Assembly (NCBI GenBank): GCA_946807835.1
Contig: OX327712.1
Coordinates: 10,372,001-10,436,000, forward strand
DNA length: 64,000 nt
DNA from: Ailanthus altissimus
Taxonomy: Eukaryota; Streptophyta; Magnoliopsida; Sapindales; Simaroubaceae
Reading direction: 5' to 3'
Position 1 is the stretch's first letter, and every line of letters begins with the position of its first letter. The translations under genes and the position numbers were made by a program. Below are positions 36,596 to 46,600 of this stretch, in pieces. The notes under the pieces were generated by a model that did not search any database, was not told where the DNA came from, and saw only the letters and a list, made by a program, of their open reading frames with translations.

Positions 36596-39192
36596 GGCCC
36601 GTATACCGTACTTTTCTTAAATGATTTAATACAATAATTAGTTCACTTATCTAAAACTATCAACACCATAGTTAAGTACAATACTAATACGAGTCATTGT
36701 GATTATATGTTATTATATGTAGCATACTGCCTTTTATACAACAACACTAGCATATAATTAATATGATCTATAATTGAGGAGGATAATAAGTTCAACAATA
36801 ATATTTTTGTCATAGACTATTTTTGTTACCATGCATTCAATAATTGATAACGAGAAAAAAAGATATCAAATACATATTATTGAGCTCAGAGTATCAAACA
36901 ATAATTATTATATAAATCTATAACTGTCATTCATGAATATTAAGGCCAATTCTTTCTACATGGTCCTCAGATGTCTTTGGTGGCAGTCCTTTTATTAACG
37001 GATCTACAATCATCATTTTTATACTTATATGTTTTATTGACACTCTTTCTTTCTAAACTACTTCTTTAAAGACAAAGTATTTTAACTCCATGTGTTTAGC
37101 ATCTTTAGAATACTTGTTGTTTTTAAAGAAGAGAATAGCTAAAGAGTTATCACAATAAATTTTAGTAGCTTAGCATTAGAGTCGACAACCCTAAGTCATG
37201 AAATAAAGTTTCTAGTCATAATCCATGAACAACAACCTCAAAGCACATCATAAACTCAAGCTTACATTGTCGATGAAGCTTTGATAGACTACTTAACACT
37301 TTTCCATGAGATTGCTCCTTTTGCTAATAGGAACAAATAAATAAAGATGGGCTTTTGCTATCTTGACATAAAAAAAAAAAAATCCTATTTTGGATAACCA
37401 ATAACTTTTAAATGATTAGATTTCTTGAATGTGAGAATATAATCTTTAGTTTCTAGCAAGTATCTCAATACTTTCTTGACAACTCTCCAATAATCTATTG
37501 CTGAATTACTTTGATATCTAACATACAAACAGTAAAGCTAATATCTGATTTCATGCAAACTTGAGCATATAGTTTCTTATTGTAGATATATAAGGATGTT
37601 TTCCATTTGTTTACACTTTAATTCATTCTTTAGAAATTGTACGAGACTAAATTTATCTTCCTTTTAGATAGGGACAACACTTTTAGTACGATTTTTCATT
37701 CCAAATATTTCAAGAACTTTATCTATATATCCTTTCTAAGATAACCTTAACAATCCTCATGACCTATCTCGATAATATTTCAATTTTTATCATGTAGGTT
37801 GCCTCTTCCATCTTTCACTTCAAAGTGTTTATAAAGAAATTTTTTAGTTTTATGCAATAAACCAATATCTTTAATAGTAAGCAAAATATAATCAATATCC
37901 AATATTAGAAATATAACTTACTGCAACTGACTTTCAAATATATACGTCCAAACTTAAGATGTTGTTAACTTTATGGTCAGCAATATATTAAGTTAAGATA
38001 CTTGTAACTTTATAGTCATACAAACTATTTCTTGATGATAAGAGATTTTATGTCAGTTGTAAGACACTCGCCTATTACACATTAAAAGGATTAAGAGTAT
38101 AAGAAAAATTATGAGCAGTGAAGTTCTCGTGAAGACTTAAGAACTTCAAAGATTACACAAGGAAGACCTTTTAGCAAAATAGAAGGTCATTTTAGGAATT
38201 ATATTGGTAATGCATAAGTTAGAATTTGAGCACAAGCTTGATCTTAATAGAAAGATAATTTTTTTAATCCTTCAAAAAATTTTACATTAGTCAATTTGAA
38301 TTTTTTTTATTGTTATTTATAGCCAAATCGTTTAAGCATGCATAACATGAAAAAATGCAAAGTGTCTGGTGATTAAGGTGCACATCCTATTTTCTAGTGG
38401 TTTTCATTTTACTTTTAAAGTGGTTGTGTAGTGTTTTTGTAGTTTTATAATCGGATTGTGATAGAATGTATCTGTTTAAACAAGTTTAAATTGATTTCAA
38501 CCAGTTTGTGAAACCAAACATGTGGTTTAATTTATAACAACTATATTTTTTGAATCAAGCAAAATCGGATCCAATTTGTTTATAAAGCGATCATGCTATT
38601 TGTGCCTTGAAAGTGCTCTAAAAATAAGCTCCAATTACTAGTTTTCTTATTTCTTTAAAAGTACCTAATTCCAAATAGCTTAAAGGGCATTAAGTCTTCA
38701 CATTTCAATATCCTTGAGCTCTATTATGCTTTCACCTTCTGTCATATACAATTAAGCATGATTAATTCTTTATATTCACTCATTTAGGAGTATGAATCAT
38801 TTGAAATTATATCAATTATTATATTATGTTTATTCAAGTATTTGTAGGAAATATTTTGAGAGTTGAGTGATTTACTCATTCATTATAAGAGTTTAGTTAA
38901 TACTTTACAAACTAATTTGTTATAAGGGTTTCTTGACACCTTAGAAGTTATGTGTATTTAATATTTAACTTTGGTTTAAGACAAGATTAGTGTAACACTT
39001 AACGTGTTTGCTTGGGGCGTAGACGTAGGTTGTGTGGAGTGTCAATACTGATTCTTGGGCTCTTTTTAATGCTATTTTTTTCATGATTATAAGGTGTATT
39101 ATCATCAAATTGTTCAACATTGTCATGTTGCAAAAAAATTTAGGAACAATATTTCGAGAGGTTATAGGTAATGAAACTTTCACTTTAAGTCC

Positions 39193-39780
39193 TTAAATAA
39201 CCATATTACGTGATTTCACTCCTAGTAATTTCACTATTCTTAATGAACTAAACATTATAGTTTCAATAATTATAAGGCTATAGTTAAGAAAATAAAATAT
39301 ATACCCTTTGAATTTCTCTGGATAACCAATGAAGTAGCCACTAATTGTTTGAGAGTTCATTTTGTTTTCATATGGATTATACATTATTACTTTTGTTGGT
39401 TAGCCCCAAACATGTAGATTTCTTCATATCCATTGTTTAAAAGGTGTCATTGGAATTGCCTTACTAGAAACCTAATTTAACCAATATACAACAATCTTAA
39501 GTGCATGAATCTCTAATGATACAGGTAAAGAGGAATTACTTAACATACTCTTAACAATATTTATTAAACTACGATTACGTCTTTTTGCTATATTATTTTG
39601 TTATGTTATGCCTGGCATAATATGTTGACCACATATGCCATGCTTTTTTAGAAATTTAGAAAACGGACTAGGACATTATACTAATTCATTATACTTCCTA
39701 TAGTATTTTCTACCTCTATCTGATCTTATGATTTTGCCTTTTTATCTAAATTTCTTTCAACCTTAGTAAAGTACACCTTA
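39193..39780 (-). pseudogene. Copia integrase core and linker to RT
   Basis: The catalytic core reads SDRGRKYY (second acidic residue) and a zone equivalent to PQQNG, decayed to GITQ plus a stop. Then come RRNRSLINIVKSMLSNSSL and ALKIVVYWLN. The block at 39193-39384 continues through NSQTISGYFIGYPEKFKGY into the RT N-terminus. A stop at the Gln-Gln-Asn-Gly motif disables it. Confidence 0.85.
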
Positions 39781-40533
39781 AGGGTTTTCAATGCTTAATT
39801 TTTTTTACGTGTAAACAATATATATAATAATGTGAAAAATCATAAATAAAAATGAAATATTTTTCTACATTTAATGACTGAATATCAATGGGCCTACAAA
39901 TGTCAGTTTAGATAATTTCAAGGAGTTGTGTGCTTCATGTGGCTCATTTCTTGGTTTACCTTTCCTTAATACAATCCATACATATACCTAGATTAGTAAA
40001 ATCTAAATTTGGTAGAATCTTATTCTTTATTAACATTTATAAGCTTTCTTTGAATATATGACACAAACATTTATGCCATAAAAAGTTGAGCATTCATAAA
40101 TTAAACCATGTTTAGTTCCAACATCATGATGTGATGTTAAAAAGGTACTAATGAATTGGTTTATCAAATTTACATTTGTACAAACCATCATATAAGGTAC
40201 TAGAACCAATATATTGAGAATTTTAAATAATTTGAAACATTAATTCCCAAATTTAAAAGAATAACCCTTGTTATCAGTTTTATATAAAGAAACTAAATTA
40301 CAAAAAACTAAAGAAACATAAAGTGTTGAAATGAATCTAAATGATAACCAGTCTCTAAAAGTAAAATATAAGTTCCAATTCCCTTAAATAGAAGTTTGAC
40401 CTAATTCCCTATGAATAAAAAAAATGTTTAGATCGTAAGAAATCCCTGCATCATATTTGAAATATGAGTGGTAGCATCAGAATCAATCCACTGCGTTTCA
40501 TAAAAAACTTCAATTAAATTTGATTCAGAATAT

Positions 40534-40708
40534 ACAAAAGCATAATGCTTACCTTTTTTTTTCCCCATGCATTATGTTCAAGGCAATCATTTTGATAATA
40601 TTTAGGTTTCTTATAAAAATGGCATTTACCCTTCATTTGTTTCTTTTTATGAGCAACTTTAGAGGATTTATTAACCTAATGAGATCCTTGTTTTATACCT
40701 TTTCTAGC
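40534..40708 (-). repeat. Gag zinc-knuckle segment, copy 1 of a local duplication
   Basis: Minus strand reads SSKVAHKKKQMKGKCHFYKKP followed by a Cys and an AWGKK-like end, a damaged copia gag zinc knuckle. About 175 bp are repeated at 41009-41190 in direct orientation, sharing for example GAGCAACTTTAGAGGAT and the flanking ATAATGCTTAC. Confidence 0.7.
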
Positions 40709-41008
40709 CCTTTGATTATTTAACTGAACTTTATAACTTTCCTGATTTATAAGCCTTGTATCCTCTTGAACAAGTATACTAGTCAATTGGTTAACATTAA
40801 ACTTGTCCATAAGACCATTGTATTTGAACTAAAATGGCCCATATTGAAGAGGTAAGGCTTTCATAATAAACTATACCATGAAATTCTCATTTACTTCCAT
40901 GCCCAAAGGTTTTTGACCTTACTGCTATATTTGTCATCTTAAGGGTGTATTCATTTATTCTACATGAACCATCAAAGTTCGAGGTGGTCAAGTTAGCTAT
41001 TAATGTCT

Positions 41009-41190
41009 ACAAAAGTATAATGCTTACTTTTTTTTTTTTTTTATCATGCATTATGTTAAAGTTAATCTTTTTAATAATGTTTAGGTTTGTTATAGAAATG
41101 GCATTCTTCTTTTTTTGTTCTTTTATATGAGCAACTTTAGAGGATTCATTAACATAATGTAATCATTATTTTATACCTTTTTCATCCCTA
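41009..41190 (-). repeat. Gag zinc-knuckle segment, copy 2 of a local duplication
   Basis: Diverged direct copy of 40534-40708, 475 bp away. Here the zinc-knuckle coding is even more decayed (a run of T replaces part of it). Confidence 0.7.
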
Positions 41191-41191
41191 C

Positions 41192-42775
41192 ATGGTATCA
41201 GAGCCAACACAGGTTGATTATTGTGTGATATTGTGAAAGCGAATTCATTTTGTCTTTCATAGAGTCCTCTTCCCAATCATCTGTAACTATATTTATACCT
41301 ATTTAATAAGGGTAAATTTGTTATATATTTTCTCATATTTTTATTATTGATATTTTATGATTTTATGAGAATAGATGGCTATTTATGTGCATTATTGTTA
41401 TTTATAGGGACTTGAACAAAATTTAAAGAAAGAATACAAAAGGAGCGAAAACAGGGACTAAAATGCAAAGTTTTCAAAGTATGTGTCCATAGCCCCAACG
41501 CCACAAGGATTATAGCCACAGCGCTGAAATAGTGATCGAAATAAGAAAAACGACCTGTTTAAGTCGCATCTGACACCCTAGCGCCATACCTTCATTGCGT
41601 CAGCGACCATCCAGCGCCTCAGCGCTATAATCCTACCATATCTTTTTAATATTTGAACTCAATATGTGCGCTTAATTACCATATCTTTTTAATATTTAAT
41701 AAACTTAGTCCTATATTATTTAAATTACTTGTGTTTAATGCTTCAATATATCTGGCCAATATATGGTGAATGAATTGGTAATATTTTGATAAACTCAGAA
41801 GAGGAATCATTATATTTAGACCTAGGTAATTTGATGCATGATTGTAGAGTAACATTCAATGTTGCATATGCAAGTTTCAATTTAGGATATGAATATACCC
41901 AATTGGCATGTGTGATCAATAAGACCTAATCTTAATGAATCTTAGTTTGTTACAAGTACCATAGGAATATAGGTATTTGGTAAACTAAGGTATACTTGCA
42001 GGACCTTGGAAGAGGCTTGTGAATACATTAGTGTCTTGATCAATAATACAAACTAAGTGAGTTAAATATTAGAAGATTAATCATTAAAAAGCATATTGAG
42101 GGATAGTATTAATCCTAGGTTTTTTCTACGTTGCCATCACCCTATTCGCTTTGCATTGTGTTTTTGCCTTTATATTTTCTACATTCATTCTTAGATTTTT
42201 ATTTATCTGAATAATTATTAGGAAGACATAATTTTAGTAATTGGTTAAAAAGAAGAAATTATCCCTGTGGGTTCGACATCCGACTTATTTAGTCTCTTTA
42301 TTACTTGCATACGATAGTGTATACTTGCACTTAATTTTATGAAATAAAAATATCGCATCACTATTCTTTTTTCACCCCCTTCTACCTTATCTTCATCACT
42401 TTCTTTTCGTTCTACTGATAGTAGTAAATTAGACCATTTATATAAGATCACTTATCTTCCAGAAGAAAGTAAAGTCTCTGTTACAAAACTTCTGATCATT
42501 AACCCTTACCATGCCTTTCTTAAACCCCCAAAATCCATAACCTCTAAAGTTAAATCCTACATCTCTTCCTCTAAAGTTAAAACCAAAGAATATGTTTAAG
42601 CCACACGATTTGATTATTGTTTTCTCCCAGCCAAAACAAAAGAACAACTAATTTCTCTTCAATTCCCAACAGATCTACTTCCTTAATGAATTAAACAAGG
42701 CTATATACATCTTTATTTTGGAGCAGTAAGATTTGAACCAAGGCTTCTTAGTGGTTAGGGTGTTGCATATCACCT
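41192..42775 (+). mobile_element. Retroelement remnant: tRNA-Met primer site plus movement-protein-like fragment
   Basis: At 41193 the plus strand reads TGGTATCAGAGCC, an initiator tRNA-Met primer site, at the junction with the minus-strand copia element. After it, interrupted by solo LTR F, a plus-strand frame of about 90 codons (42430-42690) is open except for one TAA at about 42598, then continues in another frame to 42780. Its wording (FDYCFLPAKTKEQLISLQFP; GYIHLYFGAVRF) recalls 30K-type movement proteins seen in endogenous pararetroviral (Caulimoviridae-like) and some retrotransposon sequences. Only a part survives, with no capsid or RT next to it. The assignment is by recollection of the family and needs a profile search. 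Confidence 0.4.
41304..42360 (+). repeat. Solo LTR F, Athila type, with internal deletion
   Basis: 1057 bp from TAATAAGGGTAAATTTG (TG of the end mutated to TA) to AAAATATCGCATCA. Exact 5-bp duplications CTATT at 41299-41303 and 42361-42365. It is nearly identical to the reverse complement of copy D over its ends but lacks about 350 bp covering the TATA box and leader. A 21-bp direct repeat (41634-41654 and 41677-41697) marks that deletion junction. Confidence 0.92.
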
Positions 42776-43300
42776 AGTGTCCCACCAATGAGTATCGAGA
42801 GTAGTTTTTCCTCTACCTGTCTAAATCTTACAAGTGTCGGTCCTCTTAAGATTATCATAGTTGTATCCAATCACGAAGAGTTCTCAACTTCTAAATTATA
42901 AGTTGGCTGATGTTTCTTCTTTTTTAGGTCCACTCTAAATTCTTTCAGGTATCTATTCCTCATCAGAAGGTTTACTTGATACCTTAAAATTCTATATTTG
43001 TTAGTAGTATGGCCATGGTCTTGTTGATATTCACATCTCAAGTCCTTATTCTATTTATTTGGTAGGGTCAAGGGAGCTCTCAACTCCTCGAGGTGCCTTT
43101 TCCCTCAATGGCCTCAAATAGTACTACTAATGAGACGGTAACGGGAATAATTTATTTTTCTTGAACTTTTGCTACTCCAGAGGGAGACCTCATCATTTTC
43201 CCTCTAGTTGCTCTTAGGGTTGGTCTTTTTTAGGAAACTTTGTCACCTTTGATAGTGTTCTACCTTTTTATTTTTGAGTCATCCCATTATCAGGAGATAT
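42770..43300 (-). pseudogene. Tat-lineage gag zinc-ribbon remnant, second copy
   Basis: Near 42930-43040 the minus strand reads CEYQQDHGHTTNKYRIL, then YLKEFRVDLKKK. DHGHTT followed by a Cys/Leu helix and YLKEF is the end of Tat-type gag. It matches the segment at 19620-19935 over ~300 bp. Stops are present and no protease could be read. Confidence 0.7.
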
Positions 43301-44160
43301 AGGCTTATGACCATGTACTTTTGATTTTGGCCGGTCAACCTGTACAGTAGCATTAAGATTAGTGTTAGCTACGAATTTGTGTAAAGGAAGAACTTAGTAT
43401 AAAGGTAATAAAAAATCAATGCCAACCACTTCCTCTAATTTTCATAAATAAAATGTTAAGGCAACTCGAACAGACAGGGAGATTTGTCAGTTAGACCAAT
43501 TTTTTAAGTTCATTAAAGACCAAGATGGTCTTCTCTACAAAAATAAGATTCTTAAAGATGAACTTAGACCTAAATTTGTGGTTAATAGAAAAAAAACATA
43601 TTAGGGTAGGGGACGGCCTGAACCAACCCAAATTGGCTACTTACCTATTAAGGGTGGTAAGTCTCATTGCTACACTTGTTATTGTTACCAACTATAATAA
43701 CAACTCCGTGGTGAAGATTCCTGGTAGTGAGGCAGGTGACCCAAGATTTATGTTAGTCGATATCAAAGTCAATTTTCTCAAGAGAAGACAATCAGCCCTG
43801 ATAAGATTGGCGTGTCCACTTAGGGCTAAAGAAGGAAAGCCTGAGGCTACAAAAAAGCCCATCACCTATAGAAGTGGTGGAATAGAAAAATAAAAATAAG
43901 TGTTCAAAATTTCCCTGGTCGAGTTACCATTGGATTAACCAAGGTGTATAACAACAGAGGTGACCTTCAAGGGGTTATGAAGTTGTGTTGAAAAATTATG
44001 AAAAATATGCAGAAACCTAAAAATACAAGATTCAAAAGGGACCACCTACATTTGGGAATATGGTTTCATCCTTGCTTGGGATGATTTCAAAGAGACTCCT
44101 ACACAAGTAAGATAAGAAAAATGGTCTTAAGAAATATGGTTTCATGCTAGTTTTGCACCC
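43301..44160. other. Degenerate region between Tat gag and plant-mobile-domain remnant
   Basis: A plus-strand open stretch of 122 codons at 43525-43893 has no recognisable motif and reads like chance. On the minus strand weak continuation of the mobile-domain gene is possible but not shown. Confidence 0.4.
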
Positions 44161-44920
44161 ACAGCTCTTGCGATCGCCACCTTCAAGTACTTCTTAATTA
44201 TTCTTTGGAAATGGGGTATAAAACGTATTTGTTGAGTTAGAATAATAAAAAGACGATATGTTCTGTGCTAGAAGAGGTGGCCATTTTTTCTTTAAATTTG
44301 GTCATAAACTTGCCAAAACTAGCATTAGACCTAGAAAAGAATAGGTCAAAATTATTTACTGAGAAATCAGCATAGATATTGACACCACGGGTAGGAAGGT
44401 TAAACAGGATGGCCAAATCATATAATGTTGAAGTCATATAGCCAAACCTAAAGTAAAATACATTAAGGCCTTTAGACCAAAATAGAAGAATGGACAATAT
44501 TAAACCATTGTGAAGGGGAATCTGATACCTAGACAATTGAATTAGGTCATAAACCCTAATCAATTTATATATAAAATCGAAGTGAGGCTTTAGGTGATTC
44601 AACTTTTCAGTATATTCACTAGACGACTTAGGCCATGACTTAATAGATTTAAAGGTCGTCCATATAAATATGGAATGAGGCTAATTATACCTCAATGGGT
44701 CATTCATATGGGCAGGAAAGAAATTAAAATAGTTTTCAATTATAGAGATGTTATATGGACAAAAGATATATTGAGAGAAGTCGGCCTTAAAGTTTAGCAC
44801 CTTGTAGATGACCTAGTCGTCGACCAATCTTGCATTTGAAAGAAGTGTCAAAGGCCTTTCTATTGCCTTAATCAATTTTGATTTCTTGGAGTGAATAGTA
44901 ACAGACACTTTTGAGGCCAT
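44161..44920 (-). pseudogene. Plant mobile domain (PMD) gene remnant
   Basis: From an ATG at 44918-44920 (MASKVSVTIHSKKSKLIKAI) one frame runs for more than 200 codons with only two stops before about 44240. Key PMD wording is FGYMTSTLYDLAILFNLPTRG at about 44385-44450 and STEHIVFLLF then a stop where Trp is usual; LNKYVLYP follows. A frameshift near 44190 leads to KYLKVAIARAVGAKLA, again PMD-like. PMD proteins are found in host genes (MAIL1/MAIN type, linked to transposon silencing) and, more often, in transposons. Its place upstream of Tat-type gag, on the same strand, suggests the transposon kind. Confidence 0.75.
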
Positions 44921-46600
44921 TGTAAGTACTACAAATACCTTATGGTAAAATGCAGTAAAGTAAAGGTCAAAAGTAAAAATTGAAGAACAATTACCTTGAA
45001 AAGTGAAGAACTTGTTAAAGGATGATGAACACTTAGAACTTTTTGCTATAAAAGTTGAGAGAGCAGGGTTGCTTTAGAGTAAAAAGTGAAAGTAAAAATG
45101 ATAAATTCCCTTTCTTATAGTGATCGAGTGCAATCGAAATGAAATGTCGCTCTTCAACAATTCAGCATTTAATGATGGTGTAATGATGGGACGGTTACAT
45201 TTTTGAAATGATTGCTAAGGTAATGATTAGATCGTTATTAATAACTATTAGTAATTAATGATATATAAATTACTGATAGATATAACAGTCTAGGAAAATG
45301 AAGTCTCTAGTAAAATTGATTCCAAGTGTAAAGAAATTGGTTTAAACATCTTAATTAAGGAGCAAAATTTGGTATTCACTAAATGACTGACAATTTTAGA
45401 AGAACGTTATATGCTCGGGCAATTTTATTAAAAGGCTTTGAAGATCGGTTTAGAAATAAAGATCTCATCTTGGGCAATTTCAAATGAATTAAGAGGATTA
45501 GATGAATCAATTGATTTCAAAGGTAAATAAGATCTCTATATGTTTGGGGTAATTTCTTGCCTCTATGAGGGTTATGGGCTATTTTGAATCATGATAGCCT
45601 CTTAAGATGCCCACGGTGATTTTTCACTTAGAGCCCATGAAGTTTAAACATGGATAATTAGGGTGCTCGTAGCCTATTTTTCACCAAGAAATGCTTGTAG
45701 GGCGACATTTGGTACATTAAAGAAAATGCTAGTCGATCACCAAAGGACAAGTCATCAGGGTTGAGTTGATTGAAGTTCAGAAGTCCAGGCGATCAGTAGA
45801 GAGATACAGGGCGATCTTGGCTATGTGAATTTAGAAAAATGAAGATTGGGTGATCAGATTGTCCTGAGTTAGAGTCGAGCGATTAAAGAATCTTTGATTA
45901 AAGCTGGGCGATTTGGAAAGACCTTGAGTGAAAGTAGGTGACCCAGATAGGTTCATTAGGGCAACTTACAAAACTTCACTTATGGCGATTTTTGGAACCA
46001 TAGATTGGCAGCAGGTGATTTGGCTAGCTGAAGATTGCAAGCCTTGACAAAATTTTTTTTTTTGACTGGCTTGCATAGGACATTGTTGACGTCGGCTCCA
46101 AAAGTGTCTAATAGACTTTTTCATTTTAAGATTTCGGCCCAATTAAGTGATGTATCTTATTTAGAAATTTGTACATAATAAGAAGTTGTGTTATATTAGG
46201 ATTATTATTTTTATAAAATTAGGGTTTGTATAGAGTTTTACAACCTATAAATAAACTTGATTTCTTGTTATTTGTATCATTATCAACTATTCATACAAAT
46301 AATACACAAACTTTTTAACTTTTTATCTTTTTTATTTTTATTATTTAACCTAGGACTTGCGTCCTTGCTTGTTGAAAAGTCCATAGCTTTGCCTGTTAAA
46401 GCTTTGCCTATCATACTCTGAGAAAAACCTAAACTTTGCGCCTCACTTGTTATATTCCAGCCAAGGTTTAACAATAAACATTACTCGTTGAAAGCCTAGG
46501 TGTGAACCTTGCCTACTGACAGCCAAATTTAGCCCTGTCTTACTTAGTGTATTTCTTAGCCTCAGTTTCTCTTAAACCTAAGACAAGCATTTGTCTAACA
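44921..46600. other. LTR-like non-coding region beside the PMD remnant
   Basis: Non-coding. From 45700 to 46000 words like GGGCGATC and GGGCGATTT recur irregularly (45790, 45808, 45853, 45908). A clear TATA-type CCTATAAATAAACTTG at 46247 faces right, followed by a leader-like ATACAAATAATACACAAAC stretch and words such as GCCTGTTAAAGC. These look like an LTR promoter on the plus strand, opposite to the PMD gene. No LTR ends or duplications were found. Confidence 0.4.

Larger units (their letters stand above)
36100..41195 (-). mobile_element. Ty1/copia element, decayed, with 3' LTR part
   Basis: Minus strand, copia order read right to left: gag zinc-knuckle (40534-41190), integrase (39380-39780), RT (37600-39384), RNase H (36950-37560), polypurine tract (36585-36595) and probable LTR down to about 36100. 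Integrase still reads KIIRSDRGRKYY, KFLKKHGICGQHIMPG and RRNRSLINIVKSMLSNSSLP; then come HVWG and TISGYFIGYPEKFKGY, typical of copia. RNase H/connection reads YWRVVKKVLRYLLETKDY. Stops and frameshifts are frequent. No 5' LTR is recognisable at the right end because another remnant abuts it. Confidence 0.85.

Noticed and set aside
43525..43893. 122-codon plus-strand open frame
   Set aside because: No recognisable motif, and opposite in strand to the PMD and Tat remnants around it.
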